Part shown: piece by piece, positions 48,757 through 57,758 of the stretch
How the letters are laid out: each line of letters starts with the position of its first letter
Numbering within the stretch: position 1 is the stretch's first letter
Assembly: GCF_003946215.1 (NCBI RefSeq)
Contig: NZ_RHOW01000005.1
Span: forward strand, 22,420 to 86,419
Direction of reading: 5' to 3'
From: Lapidilactobacillus mulanensis
GTDB lineage: Bacteria; Bacillota; Bacilli; Lactobacillales; Lactobacillaceae
DNA length: 64,000 nt
Notes under the pieces: generated by a model
What the model saw: only the letters and a program-made list of their open reading frames with translations
Databases searched by the model: none
What the model was told of the DNA's origin: nothing
Made by a program: the position numbers and the translations under genes

Positions 48757-49951
48757 TTTTCCCATTCTCGCACAAAAAATTAACGATCAACCACTGACGT
48801 ATTTAGACAATGCGGCAACGACACAGAAACCGCAGGCCGTTATTGATGCGTTGGTCCATTATTATGAATTTGATAACGCCAATATTCACCGTGGTGTCTA
48901 CACACTGGCTGAACGCGCGACTGAACAATATGAAGGTGTCCGTCAACAAGTGGCTAAGTTTATTCATGCCGAAAGTGACGAAGTGATTTTTACTCGCGGG
49001 ACCACGACGAGCTTAAATTGGGTCGCCTTAGGATTCGGGGCGCAGGTCTTACAACCTGGCGATGAAATTGTGATCACGGTCATGGAACATCATAGTAATC
49101 TCGTTCCTTGGCAACAAGTTGCGCAAAAGACCGGCGCAAAATTGCGTTATGTCGAGATTACCGCCGATGGTGAATTGGATCTCGCGCAATATGGTGAGCT
49201 GTTGAACGCCAAGACGAAAATCGTCGCGTTCACGCACGTGTCCAATGTTTTAGGCACGATCAATCCGGTTAAAAAAATGACTGAAATGGCTCATGCTGTC
49301 GGCGCCTACGTGGTGATCGATGGCGCCCAGGCTGCGGGTCATTTTCCGATCGATATGGTGTCGCTAGATTGCGATTTTTATGCGTTTTCTGGTCACAAAA
49401 TTTATGGACCCACTGGCATTGGAATCCTTTATGGCAAACGTGAGCTCCTAACTGAAATGCAGCCGGTCGAATTTGGTGGCGAAATGATTAATCTGGTGAC
49501 ACGCCAGAAGACCGATTTCAAGGCTGCTCCAGAAAAATTTGAGGCAGGGACAATGCCGATTGCCCAGGTGATCGGTTTGGGTGCCGCCATTGATTATATT
49601 CAGTCGATCGGTTGGTCAGCCATTGAAGCACAGGAACGCAAAGTGACGGCGGCGGCTTATCAACTGCTCAAAGATATTCCTGGTGTCGAAATATATGGGC
49701 CTCAAATTGGATCGAGTCGTTCTGCACTGGTCACATTCAACTTGAATGGTGTCCATCCCCACGATGTTGCCACCGTGTTGGATACGCAAGGTGTGGCGGT
49801 TCGTGCTGGTCACCATTGTGCACAGCCCTTGATGGAGACGCTGGGCGTCAGTTCAACGACTCGCGCCAGCTTTGGGTTATATAATAATTTAACGGACGTT
49901 AAACGCTTAGCAGCTGCCGTTCGGGCGGCAAAGGAGTTTTTTCAAGTATGA
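48725..49951 (+). CDS. sufS: Cysteine desulfurase SufS
   Basis: PLP enzyme that takes sulfur from cysteine for Fe-S clusters. 408 residues. PLP lysine in YAFSGHKIYGPTGIG and the active-site cysteine in RAGHHCAQPLM near the C terminus. The ATG at 48725 follows AAAGGAAG. Overlaps sufD upstream and sufU downstream. Confidence 0.95.
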   Translation: MVKNIATARNDFPILAQKINDQPLTYLDNAATTQKPQAVIDALVHYYEFDNANIHRGVYTLAERATEQYEGVRQQVAKFIHAESDEVIFTRGTTTSLNWVALGFGAQVLQPGDEIVITVMEHHSNLVPWQQVAQKTGAKLRYVEITADGELDLAQYGELLNAKTKIVAFTHVSNVLGTINPVKKMTEMAHAVGAYVVIDGAQAAGHFPIDMVSLDCDFYAFSGHKIYGPTGIGILYGKRELLTEMQPVEFGGEMINLVTRQKTDFKAAPEKFEAGTMPIAQVIGLGAAIDYIQSIGWSAIEAQERKVTAAAYQLLKDIPGVEIYGPQIGSSRSALVTFNLNGVHPHDVATVLDTQGVAVRAGHHCAQPLMETLGVSSTTRASFGLYNNLTDVKRLAAAVRAAKEFFQV

Positions 49952-50391
49952 GTTTAGGTAATTTAAGTGATTTATATCGACAATTAATTCTTGACCACGC
50001 GCAGCATCCGCATCATCGGGGCGAATTGGCGAACGCGAATCAGACCATCAGTTTGAATAATCCGACTTGTGGCGACGTGGTTAATTTATCAGTTGAGATC
50101 AATGATGATCAGATCAAAGACATTGCTTTTAGCGGCGACGGTTGTTCGATCTCGCAGGCGTCTGCTAGTATGATGACGGATCTGGTCAAAGGTCAATCTA
50201 CTGCTCAAGCCAAAAAAGAAATCGCCACGTTTCTAGAGATGCTGATGGGTAATCCTGATGAAAAAGATGTCGATGATTTAGGCGACGCGGCGATTTTGGC
50301 GACGGTGGTTAAATTTCCGGCGCGAATCAAGTGTGCGACGTTAGCCTGGAAGGCATTGGAACAAGCAATCGGGGAGGCTGAGAAAAAATGA
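49948..50391 (+). CDS. sufU: Sulfur-relay protein SufU
   Basis: A 147-residue IscU-like protein that accepts sulfur from SufS. Three zinc-ligand cysteines are visible: [16 protein letters not shown] and [10 protein letters not shown], and the SufU-specific insertion [13 protein letters not shown] is present. Overlaps sufS by 4 bases and sufB by 4 bases. Confidence 0.94.
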   Translation: MSLGNLSDLYRQLILDHAQHPHHRGELANANQTISLNNPTCGDVVNLSVEINDDQIKDIAFSGDGCSISQASASMMTDLVKGQSTAQAKKEIATFLEMLMGNPDEKDVDDLGDAAILATVVKFPARIKCATLAWKALEQAIGEAEKK

Positions 50392-51827
50392 GCGACGCAA
50401 AAACAAAAAATACGAAAAATAATGAAGAAGTCCAAAGTAGCGTACCTGATCTAGGCAGTTATGATTATGGATTCAGTGACGATGTGAAACCAGTTTATTC
50501 AACTGGCCGCGGTTTGACCGAAGAGACCGTTCGTGAAATTTCTGCGGCTAAGCATGAGCCGCAATGGATGCTCGATTATCGCTTGCAGGCCTATCATACT
50601 TATTTGAAAATGCCGATGCCCGATTTTGGCCCGGATTTGTCTGCCTTAGACCTTGAAAACATGCTGTATTATCAAAAAGCGACTGATCGCCAATATCGTG
50701 ACTGGGATGATGTTCCCACTGAAATTAAAACGACTTTTGACCGTTTGGGTGTGCCTGAAGCTGAACGCAAATATCTCGCCGGATCTTCCGCACAGTATGA
50801 GTCAGAAGTGGTTTATCATAATATGCGCGAAGAATTTGAGAAGTTGGGGATTATTTTCATCGACACAGACACGGCGTTGAAAGAATATCCGGAATTGTTC
50901 AAACAATATTTCGGCAAGCTCGTGCAAATGAATGATAATAAATTTGCTGCCTTGAACTGTGCCGTTTGGTCTGGTGGCACGTTTATTTACGTGCCTAAAG
51001 GAGTTAAAACCGATATTCCGATTCAATCCTATTTCCGGATCAATGCGGAAAATTCCGGCCAATTCGAGCGGACATTGATTATTGTTGACGAGGATGCCAG
51101 CGTGAATTACGTTGAAGGTTGTACCGCACCGAATTATTCTTCGGATAGTTTGCACGCAGCCGTCGTTGAAGTTTTCGTTAAGCCCAACGCCTACTGTCGT
51201 TACACCACGATTCAAAATTGGTCGAAGAATGTTTACAGTCTGGAAACCAAGCGTGCGCAAGCTTTAGAGAATGCCACAATGGAATGGGTCGACGGTAACC
51301 TCGGTTCGAAAACAACTATGAAATACCCCAGCGTTTATTTGGATGGCGAGGGTGCGCGCGGCACGATGCTATCGATTGCGGTTGCTGGTGAGGGCGTCAT
51401 TCAAGATAACGGCGCGCGAATGATCCACGCAGCACCGAACACGTCTAGTTCGATCGTTTCCAAATCGATCTCTAAAGATGGTGGTGCAGTCAATTATCGC
51501 GGGACGGTTCGTTTCGAACGCGATAGCGACGGTTCTTTTGCTCACGTCGAGTGTGATACGATCTTGATGGATGAACGGTCTACTTCAGATACGGTGCCAT
51601 TTAACGAGATTCTCAACGGCAATGTTGCCATGGAGCACGAGGCGAAAGTTTCCAAAATTTCAGAAACGCAATTGTATTATCTGATGAGTCGCGGGATTTC
51701 CGAGGCGAAAGCGACTGAGATGATCATCATGGGATTTGTCGAGCCGTTTACTAAAGAACTGCCGATGGAATACGCGGTGGAACTGAACCGATTGATTTCG
51801 TACGAGATGGAAGGTACTGTGGGTTAG
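50388..51827 (+). CDS. sufB: Fe-S cluster assembly scaffold SufB
   Basis: Core scaffold of SufBCD, 479 residues. Family markers: [56 protein letters not shown] and [14 protein letters not shown]. Last gene of the suf operon. Confidence 0.96.
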   Translation: MSDAKTKNTKNNEEVQSSVPDLGSYDYGFSDDVKPVYSTGRGLTEETVREISAAKHEPQWMLDYRLQAYHTYLKMPMPDFGPDLSALDLENMLYYQKATDRQYRDWDDVPTEIKTTFDRLGVPEAERKYLAGSSAQYESEVVYHNMREEFEKLGIIFIDTDTALKEYPELFKQYFGKLVQMNDNKFAALNCAVWSGGTFIYVPKGVKTDIPIQSYFRINAENSGQFERTLIIVDEDASVNYVEGCTAPNYSSDSLHAAVVEVFVKPNAYCRYTTIQNWSKNVYSLETKRAQALENATMEWVDGNLGSKTTMKYPSVYLDGEGARGTMLSIAVAGEGVIQDNGARMIHAAPNTSSSIVSKSISKDGGAVNYRGTVRFERDSDGSFAHVECDTILMDERSTSDTVPFNEILNGNVAMEHEAKVSKISETQLYYLMSRGISEAKATEMIIMGFVEPFTKELPMEYAVELNRLISYEMEGTVG

Positions 51828-51842
51828 ACTGAATAATATAAG

Positions 51843-51879
51843 CTGTAAGCCTTGGTACACATGGCTTACAGTTTTTTTT
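51843..51879 (+). terminator. Terminator of the suf operon
   Basis: CTGTAAGCC/GGCTTACAG stem and eight T residues. Confidence 0.92.
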
Positions 51880-51922
51880 ATTTTATTAAGAAATCGAGCT
51901 GAACGTCCTTTTGAACATTCCT

Positions 51923-52160
51923 TCAAAAGTTCATGAACTTTGTAAACATCTCACCCGTCGTGTTTGCAGAATCTTTCGTGACATGAGTATAGATGTTCAT
52001 GGTCGTTTTTATGCCTTTATAGCCTAAACGGTACTTCACGTCTTTCATTATTGATTCACCGGCAACATTCTGTTCACGTGCGCATTTAAATAGTAAACTG
52101 GCTTGTGTGTGACGGAACCCATGTGGTGTAAGAAGCCTGGCAGTTTTATTTGAATATTCG
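51923..52160 (-). pseudogene. 3' remnant of a phage tyrosine integrase
   Basis: The minus-strand frame encodes the end of a phage integrase: LLTPHGFRHTQASLLFKCA, then VKYRLGYKGIKTTMNIYTHVTKD with the catalytic tyrosine, ending MFTKFMNF. The conserved HxxR and the Tyr are present, but the N-terminal and most of the catalytic domain are gone. At about 52155 the sequence switches to an unrelated phage gene on the opposite strand, so the remnant marks one end of a deleted prophage lying 96 bases after sufB. The frame continues to 52357 but that part does not look like integrase. Confidence 0.8.
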
Positions 52161-52583
52161 CAAGCACCAGAGGGCATCAATCGAAGACATGAAAATTGTC
52201 GGTGTACTGTTGAATATGATCCTGGCAGTGGCAAACAGCAAAACGCATGGTCGAAAAAGTGGCGAGACCCAAAAAAAGATGCTAAGATTGAGGCCAGAAA
52301 GAAATTCGAGCCAAAATCGAGTGATAAAGGGTTTAAGAAGACTAGGCACAGTCGCATCAGACAAAGTCAACGGAAAATTACTGATAAAGATGTCAGTATT
52401 GCGTTAAATGAACCCATTCATAAAGAGCCGATTAAAATAGATAATTTAGGAAGAAAAAGTCAAAAAGTTATTGGTGAACATACAACGGTGGTCATTAATC
52501 CTGATAACCAAACGGTAATTACAACTTATGACACTAAAACGAGAATTAAGGACAGATATTCCAAACAAGGAGGTAACGAATGA
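52160..52583 (+). pseudogene. C-terminal part of a phage minor head (MuF-type) protein with a toxin-like domain
   Basis: A frame without a start reads APEGINRRHENCRCTVEYDP, the typical end of a MuF/SPP1-gp7-type minor head protein. A Lys-rich linker (about 50 residues) leads to HSRIRQSQRKITDKDVSIAL and VIGEHTTVVINPDNQTVITTY. The last domain resembles small RNase-like toxins (BECR/DUF4258-like: HxxxR, ITxxDV, P, G-K-x-VIG, V-V-I-N-x-N-x-T-V-I-T-x-Y). Such C-terminal toxins on MuF proteins are known. The 5' part was lost where the integrase remnant begins. Its stop overlaps the start of the next small gene, as in toxin-immunity pairs. The toxin assignment is inference. Confidence 0.6.
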
Positions 52584-52780
52584 TGTTCTCAAAAAGTCAG
52601 ATTGATTTCATGCAAAGCCACCAATTTGAAGTTCATTTCTCAAAAAAATTATCTGACCAAGACTATATCAATATCGAAGAAAAAGCCTCAAATCTTTTAC
52701 AGACTGAGGGATTCGATGTTAATTATGAACCGACGGAGCTTGGGACAATGTGTGAAGCAATAATCGATTCAATTGAATGA
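52580..52780 (+). CDS. Putative immunity protein for the MuF-linked toxin
   Basis: A 66-residue acidic soluble protein (MMFSKSQIDFMQSHQFEVHF ... EAIIDSIE). AAGGAGG lies 6 bases before the ATG at 52580, and the start overlaps the stop of the toxin-like frame, giving translational coupling. Size, acidity and position fit an immunity protein, but I recognise no family. It is intact although its neighbours are broken. Confidence 0.6.
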   Translation: MMFSKSQIDFMQSHQFEVHFSKKLSDQDYINIEEKASNLLQTEGFDVNYEPTELGTMCEAIIDSIE

Positions 52781-52846
52781 TGAGCACTTGCTGTTGACTA
52801 AAAAGTGAGTGCTATTTCTATACTCAAAAATTGTGGATGTGAACTT

Positions 52847-53178
52847 ATGGAGAAAAAGCCGTTCAAATACTTGGCATAACTTATTCAATTACCTATGCCA
52901 GTAAAAGAGAATTACCGAAAAGATTTGATGATTGCGATGGTGAGACGGATGAGTTCACCAAAGAAATATTCGTCAATGATCAATCCGATGATGAAGGCGT
53001 TTCGCACACAATCAAAAATAAGTCAGCACTCGTCATGAAAGATACTCGTCACGAATTGATTCATGCGTTTCTTTGCGAGTCTGGACTGGCCGAGAATTCC
53101 GATTGGGCACAGAATGAAGAAGTTGTTGATTGGATCGCGCGCCAATTCCCAAAGTTGTTTGAAACGTTCAAAAATTAG
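52847..53178 (+). pseudogene. Frameshifted phage HExxH-type protein
   Basis: The downstream frame reads VQILGITYSITYASKRELPKRFDD, later DTRHELIHAFLCESGL and WAQNEEVVDWIARQFPKLF, a common small phage protein with a metallopeptidase-like HELIH motif. The only ATG (52847, MEK) is in another frame. One base missing from the A run at 52853-52857 would join it to the rest, so this is a frameshifted gene. It belongs to the same prophage remnant. Confidence 0.7.
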
Positions 53179-53207
53179 GGTTCACTTTTCCGACTGCCTG
53201 CCTCAGC

Positions 53208-53305
53208 ACTTTCGACCTAAACTTATTCTGTTTAGCTTAGGATTTGAATAGCTAGATTCCTGGAAGTTTGATTATCACGGTCGCCTTTACTCTGAATAAC
53301 TAAAA
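53208..53305 (+). repeat. Isolated tail of a cloverleaf repeat
   Basis: GACCTAAACTTATTCTGTTTAG, with its CTAAAC/GTTTAG hairpin, and the following GGATTTGAATAGC..GATTCCTGGAAGTTTGATT..GCCTTTACTCTGAATA match the tails after the type B copies. No cloverleaf precedes it, so it is probably a truncated copy. Confidence 0.6.
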
Positions 53306-53342
53306 AGAAAAAGCGATGAATTTCAAATCTGAGCAAAATAAG

Positions 53343-53438
53343 ACACGACAAATTTAAAAATAGGTGCGGATTAGTCTTGGAATCCCTTATCCAAGGGCTT
53401 TTAGCTAAAACTTGCGCCTATTTTTAAATTTGTCGTGT
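53343..53438. repeat. 96-bp palindromic element (MITE-like)
   Basis: ACACGACAAATTTAAAAATAGG followed by a variable base and GC is repeated inverted at the other end (25-bp arms). The 46-bp centre contains a CTTGGA/TCCAAG hairpin. No coding capacity. It is unlike the cloverleaf and H families. It could be a mini insertion element or the ends of a lost IS brought together. Confidence 0.7.
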
Positions 53439-53546
53439 ACCCAGACTGCCAATTTTCGTTTTACGCGTTTAAAAAATATTGTTTTGAATAGAAATGCAAA
53501 TTAAATCTACACCGTTAAATATTATCGAGCTCGTCCGAATAGAATA

Positions 53547-53745
53547 GGCGAAATTTGTGGTGGGAACTGGGAAACTGCTGTGGGGACGGCTCCAAGCTTT
53601 TGGAAGTGCACCAAAAGTTTTCCGCCTGAAATGTGAGCTCTTCCAAAATCGGGAAGATCTCACATTTCCCCCTTTTGTAAATTCGCAAAGTACGCTCATT
53701 AACAAAACTGCCACTGCAGTCCCAGTTCCCACCACAAATTTCGCC
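53547..53745 (+). repeat. Cloverleaf repeat, type C copy 2
   Basis: Perfect 26-bp arms starting GGCGAAATTTGTGGTGGGAA. Core CTGTGGGGACGGCTCCAAG, P2 CTTTTGG-AAGTGCA-CCAAAAG, P3 AAATGTGAG-C-TCTTCC paired with GGAAGA-T-CTCACATTT, P4 TTTTGT/AACAAAA. Compared with copy 1, both strands of P2 and P3 have changed together. Confidence 0.85.
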
Positions 53746-53754
53746 GGAACCACA

Positions 53755-53866
53755 CCAAATCCACCGCACCAAATCCAAAATGCAGAATCCGTTACGCAGA
53801 ATCGACCACACCAAATCAATTACACCCAATTCACTACGCCAAATCCACCGCACCAAATTATTTTTC
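53755..53866 (+). repeat. 14-bp tandem repeat, eight units
   Basis: Eight head-to-tail units of 14 bp with consensus CCAAATCCACYRCA, each differing at a few positions. The period is not a multiple of three and no gene covers it, so it is intergenic. It begins right after a cloverleaf element and ends about 85 bases before the aldo/keto reductase start. Confidence 0.75.
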
Positions 53867-53950
53867 ACATTAATGATAACGCTCTATTCAAATTGCGCCG
53901 AGACTGTTAGAATTAATGCGAGCACTTTTAAAAGATGGGAGTTTAATATT

Positions 53951-54958
53951 TTGGGAAATGTAAAAGACTATTGGCGCGCAAACGAAAACCGTTATCAGGG
54001 CATGAAGTATAATGTGATCCCTAATTCCGGGTTGAAAATACCCGCTATTTCATTGGGATTCTGGCATAATTTTGGTGATGAGACACCTTTTTATAAGCAA
54101 CGCGAAATTGTCCGCGGCGCTTTTGAATTAGGAATTACGCATTTCGATTTGGCCAATAATTACGGTCCGCGTCCTGGTGCTGCTGAAGAAAATTTTGGCA
54201 AAATTTATGCGCAGGATCTGCGTCCTTATCGTGATGAACTGGTTATTTCTAGTAAGGCTGGCTACGATATGTGGCAGGGACCTTATGGAGATGGCGGTTC
54301 GAAGAAGTATATTGTGGCGAGCTGTGATCAGAGTTTAGCTCGCACTGGATTGGATTACTTCGATATTTTCTATTCTCATCGTCGCGATCCAGAAACTCCT
54401 CTTGCCGCAACTGCTGAGGCGCTGGATTATATTGTGCGCAGTGGCCGTGCCTTGTATGTGGGTATCTCGAATTATTCGCCGGCTGATACGAAAGAAATGA
54501 TCGGTTACTTCGAAGAGATGAAGACGCCGTTTGTTTTACACCAGACGAATTATAGTTTGTTGAATCAAGGCGACAATGATCAATTGAAAGAAATTTTGAG
54601 TCAGCATGGTGCTGGTTGCATCGCTTATTCGCCGTTGGCACAAGGTCAATTGACGAACAAGTATCTCCATGGCATTCCCGAAGATTCACGTGCTAAAAGT
54701 GACAGTGTCTTTTTAAATGTCGATGGGGTTGAAAAGAATCTGAATATTGTGCGTCAGTTAAACGAAGTTGCCATTCAACGTGGACAAACTTTGGCAGAAA
54801 TGTCGATTGCTTGGTTGTTGCAAGACAAGCGCATGACTTCGGTGATTGTTGGTGCGAGTCGTTTATCTCAATTGAAAGATAATGTGGCAGCGTTGAACAA
54901 TCTTGAATTCAGCAAGGAAGAATTAGCAAAGATCGATCATATCGTGAACGCAAAATAA
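53951..54958 (+). CDS. Aldo/keto reductase (YghZ/AKR14-like)
   Basis: NADPH-dependent aldo/keto reductase of about 335 residues, cytoplasmic. N terminus ENRYQGMKYNVIPNSGLKIPAISLGFWHNFGD is typical of the YghZ/GpmA group acting on methylglyoxal or glyceraldehyde-3-phosphate. The tetrad is visible in FDLANNYGP (Asp, Tyr), ISSKAGYD (Lys) and DIFYSHRRD (His). TTG at 53951 is chosen because GATGGGAG lies 8 bases upstream; the longer frame from 53780 would run through the tandem repeat. Substrate not certain. Confidence 0.85.
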   Translation: MGNVKDYWRANENRYQGMKYNVIPNSGLKIPAISLGFWHNFGDETPFYKQREIVRGAFELGITHFDLANNYGPRPGAAEENFGKIYAQDLRPYRDELVISSKAGYDMWQGPYGDGGSKKYIVASCDQSLARTGLDYFDIFYSHRRDPETPLAATAEALDYIVRSGRALYVGISNYSPADTKEMIGYFEEMKTPFVLHQTNYSLLNQGDNDQLKEILSQHGAGCIAYSPLAQGQLTNKYLHGIPEDSRAKSDSVFLNVDGVEKNLNIVRQLNEVAIQRGQTLAEMSIAWLLQDKRMTSVIVGASRLSQLKDNVAALNNLEFSKEELAKIDHIVNAK

Positions 54959-54979
54959 TAATAGTTTCGATCTAGAAGA

Positions 54980-55012
54980 GAATAGCCGCGCAATTGCAGG
55001 GCTATTCTTTTT
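54980..55012 (+). terminator. Intrinsic terminator after the aldo/keto reductase
   Basis: GAATAGCC/GGCTATTC stem, 12-base loop, then TTTTT. Confidence 0.82.
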
Positions 55013-55039
55013 AAATACAAATCGAATGGAGAAATCGAG

Positions 55040-55879
55040 ATGATAATTCGGGAATTGAACTCTGACGACGTGACCTTAATGCGTCAGATCATCAATACGT
55101 GTGATTTCGACGATCAGTGTGTGCAGCCGAACTTAACGCGCGCGGATGTGATCGATCAGTTTGAGCGTTCTTTTAAGTTTGATGATTGGGTGCCACTGAT
55201 CTTTTATGATGCGCGCGCAATGCCACTTGGTTGTGTGCTGCTGGGCGTTTCAGTGGAAGGGCGGCAATTGTCATTCGTCTCCGGAATTTTTGCGATCAAT
55301 TCAGTCGTCTCAAGTTTTCAAGACTTGTTGAAATGGCTCGCAATTCAATATTCGGGGTATGAACTGGTCGTTTCGTTGCGCAGTCACAATCACCAGCTGG
55401 TGGATTTTCTGAAAAGTATTCAACACAAGCCTGCATTCACGGCAAAAGTGGTTCAGTGGCAATCGGAACAAGTTTCTCAGGGTACTGCGCAAAAATTATC
55501 TAGTTGTACCAGAAGCGAGTTTGAAGCGATCAGTCAGTGGTACGATGCGGAATTTTCGGATACTTTTTGGAATAGTCGGCGGATCTTGACACAGTTTGAG
55601 CAATGGGAAATTTTCATGTTGCAACGGCATCAACGAGTCAGCGAGTTTGTTGGTGGCTGTTATTCTGAAAAAAGAGCTATCTTTGAAGTGTTCGCGACTT
55701 ATAGCACGGCAGATCTCCGAACCGTTTTCGAAGCACTGAATCAACAACTAATTAAACAGCACGTCACCTCCGGAATTTGGATGCTGGATGAAACCAGTCG
55801 TGAGTATCAACAAATTGATCAATTGCTGGCACCAAAAGAACCGTGGCCGAGTTATTTCGAATTCGTTTGGCATTTCTAA
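55040..55879 (+). CDS. GNAT-like protein of unknown function
   Basis: A 279-residue soluble protein. The N terminus MIIRELNSDDVTLMRQII looks like the first strand and helix of GNAT acetyltransferases, followed by strand-like segments (PLIFYDARAMPLGCVLLGVS, LSFVSGIFAI). The second half (RSEFEAISQWYDAEFSDTFW and on) may be a second GNAT-like fold. The acetyl-CoA loop is not obvious, so function is open. TGGAGA is 8 bases before the ATG. Confidence 0.6.
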   Translation: MIIRELNSDDVTLMRQIINTCDFDDQCVQPNLTRADVIDQFERSFKFDDWVPLIFYDARAMPLGCVLLGVSVEGRQLSFVSGIFAINSVVSSFQDLLKWLAIQYSGYELVVSLRSHNHQLVDFLKSIQHKPAFTAKVVQWQSEQVSQGTAQKLSSCTRSEFEAISQWYDAEFSDTFWNSRRILTQFEQWEIFMLQRHQRVSEFVGGCYSEKRAIFEVFATYSTADLRTVFEALNQQLIKQHVTSGIWMLDETSREYQQIDQLLAPKEPWPSYFEFVWHF

Positions 55880-55999
55880 GTAGTGATGTGCTTTTTCAAA
55901 AAGTATCAATTGCATTTTCCGGAGCCGTTTTTTATCGTTTCCGAGTTGCCTGTGCGATAATATTTAATAAGCTCAATTTATTAGAAAGCAGGAAATGCC

Positions 56000-56800
56000 A
56001 TGAGGATCATCTTCGGTCTACTCGCGCTGGTCGTCGCGCTGGTGATATACGCATTTAGAATCGAACCGTTTTTGTTGCGCGTTGAACACGTCGAATATGG
56101 CAGCGCCCAAAGTCAAACGAAATTGAAAGTCGTTCAGTTGTCCGATATTCATATCTCGAAGGCATTTACGGCTCGGCGTTTAGAAAAAGTTGTCGAGCAG
56201 GTGAATGCCCAAAAGCCAGACTTAATTATTTTTACGGGTGATTTGTTTGATGATTACGATAAATTCGGTGCCAGCGAAGAACCAGAATTGATCGAAAAAC
56301 TAAGTCAATTAAATGCGAAGTACAAAAAAATAGCTATTCTGGGCAATCATGATCATTATTCGGCCAAGACCAGAGCGCGCAAAGTTTTAGAAGCGAGCGA
56401 TTTTCGGCTGCTGAGTAATGAAGGAGTTAACTTAACCATTGATAGTCAACGTATTTTCATCGGGGGCTTGGCGGATTCATTGTCTGATCAGCCGGATATC
56501 GATCAGATGATGGCCATGCGTTATGATGCGGATTATACCTTGCTATTGACGCATGAGCCTGACGTTGCGGACGACTTGACCGATTTTAACGCCCAATTGA
56601 TTCTAGCGGGGCACAGTCATGGTGGTCAGATTTGGGTGCCAGGCCGCGTGCGTAATGCGCTATCTAAAAAATATGTGAACGGTCAGTATCAATTGGCGAA
56701 TCAAACGCAACTGTATGTCAATTCAGGAATCGGAACAACCATGATCCACGCACGTTTTGGGGTGGTTCCCGAAATAGCAGCGATCACGATTCATTTATAA
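56000..56800 (+). CDS. Membrane-anchored metallophosphoesterase (YkuE-like)
   Basis: 266 residues with an N-terminal membrane helix (about 4-20) and a calcineurin-like phosphoesterase domain whose metal-binding blocks are in order: QLSDIHIS, FTGDLFDDYD, LGNHDHYS, LLTHEPD and LAGHSHGGQIWVP. Family members act on phospholipid or nucleotide phosphoesters at the membrane; the substrate here is unknown. An extended -10 TGCGATAAT lies about 45 bases upstream. Confidence 0.88.
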   Translation: MRIIFGLLALVVALVIYAFRIEPFLLRVEHVEYGSAQSQTKLKVVQLSDIHISKAFTARRLEKVVEQVNAQKPDLIIFTGDLFDDYDKFGASEEPELIEKLSQLNAKYKKIAILGNHDHYSAKTRARKVLEASDFRLLSNEGVNLTIDSQRIFIGGLADSLSDQPDIDQMMAMRYDADYTLLLTHEPDVADDLTDFNAQLILAGHSHGGQIWVPGRVRNALSKKYVNGQYQLANQTQLYVNSGIGTTMIHARFGVVPEIAAITIHL

Positions 56801-56878
56801 TTTTTTTAGGAAATAGACTTTACTATTTACCCAGTTTGCCGGACAATGAATGCAATATTTATTTTGTTGGAGGCAATT

Positions 56879-57370
56879 ATGGCAAAAATTGAAAGTTTTG
56901 AATTAGATCATACTGCGGTTAAGGCACCATATGTGCGCCTGATCACGGTTGAAGAAGGATATCACGGCGATGAAATCAGTAATTTCGATTTGAGACTCGT
57001 GCAACCCAATACGGCGACGATCGACATGGCTGGGCTGCACACGATCGAACATTTGTTGGCGGGATTATTGCGCGATCGGTTAAACGATGAGACCGCGCAG
57101 GTTCGCGTTTTGGATTGCAGCCCCTTCGGTTGTCAAACCGGATTTCACTTGATGATCTTAGGAACACCATCCGTCGAGAAAGTTGCGCAAGCTTTGAAAA
57201 GTAGCTTAGAAGCCATTGCCAACGAAATCGTTTGGGAAGATGTTCCGGGAACGACGATCAAGAGTTGTGGTAATTATAAAGGGCACAGTCTTTGGTCGGC
57301 CAAAGAGTGGTCTAAATTAATTCTCAGCCGCGGAATTAGTACCGATCCTTTCGAACGTCGAGTCATTTAA
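56879..57370 (+). CDS. luxS: S-ribosylhomocysteine lyase
   Basis: Cleaves S-ribosylhomocysteine to homocysteine and DPD, the AI-2 precursor. 163 residues. The metal ligands are His-His in [13 protein letters not shown] and Cys in SCGNYKGH, with the catalytic Cys in SPFGCQTGF. The ATG at 56879 follows GGAGGC; an upstream ATG at 56846 has no site. Monocistronic, with no pfs or cysteine genes alongside. Confidence 0.95.
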   Translation: MAKIESFELDHTAVKAPYVRLITVEEGYHGDEISNFDLRLVQPNTATIDMAGLHTIEHLLAGLLRDRLNDETAQVRVLDCSPFGCQTGFHLMILGTPSVEKVAQALKSSLEAIANEIVWEDVPGTTIKSCGNYKGHSLWSAKEWSKLILSRGISTDPFERRVI

Positions 57371-57383
57371 TTAAATTTGAACA

Positions 57384-57423
57384 CAAAAAAATCAACAACG
57401 TTTAAGCGTTGTTGATTTTTTTA
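57384..57423 (+). terminator. Intrinsic terminator after luxS
   Basis: AAAATCAACAACG/CGTTGTTGATTTT stem, short loop and T tract; it could work in both directions. From 57424 to 57609 I see AT-rich sequence and no gene. Confidence 0.9.
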
Positions 57424-57609
57424 AGCAATAAATTGCCCCTGCCAAGGTAATTCAAGTATAGAACTGTCACATGGAAAAATAAAGTCACCCGAGAGATTTT
57501 TTGAAGAAATTCCATCTTAGCTGATGACATTAGCGACTTTTGCCGTCGTTATTTCGGTCTCTGGTCCGTTACTCAGAACTTACATTATTGTTAGAATTAA
57601 GGCTGTTAA

Positions 57610-57638
57610 TTGCATTAACTGGGCATTACCCCTATAAT
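57610..57638 (+). promoter_or_regulatory. Promoter of the glycolipid synthase genes
   Basis: TTGCAT (57610-57615), 17-base spacer, TATAAT (57633-57638), about 120 bases before the first start codon. Confidence 0.6.
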
Positions 57639-57758
57639 TTGGGTAAGAAAACTTTGTAAGTAGCTATGCTGCGGGTGTTATTGGATGTTTTTGATGAGAT
57701 TTGCATACGCAGCCAAAACGTTGGCACTCGCAGCTTAAAAATGGAGGATTTAGCAGGT

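Noticed and set aside
52160..52357. Integrase frame extended upstream to 52357 on the minus strand
   Set aside because: Only the part below about 52160 resembles integrase; the rest is antisense to the MuF-type frame.
53469..53910. ORFs of about 117 codons on both strands upstream of the aldo/keto reductase
   Set aside because: They cover the type C repeat and the 14-bp array; composition is not protein-like.
53780..53950. Extended N terminus for the aldo/keto reductase
   Set aside because: The extra 57 codons run through the tandem repeat and promoter region; the TTG at 53951 has a proper ribosome binding site and matches family N termini.
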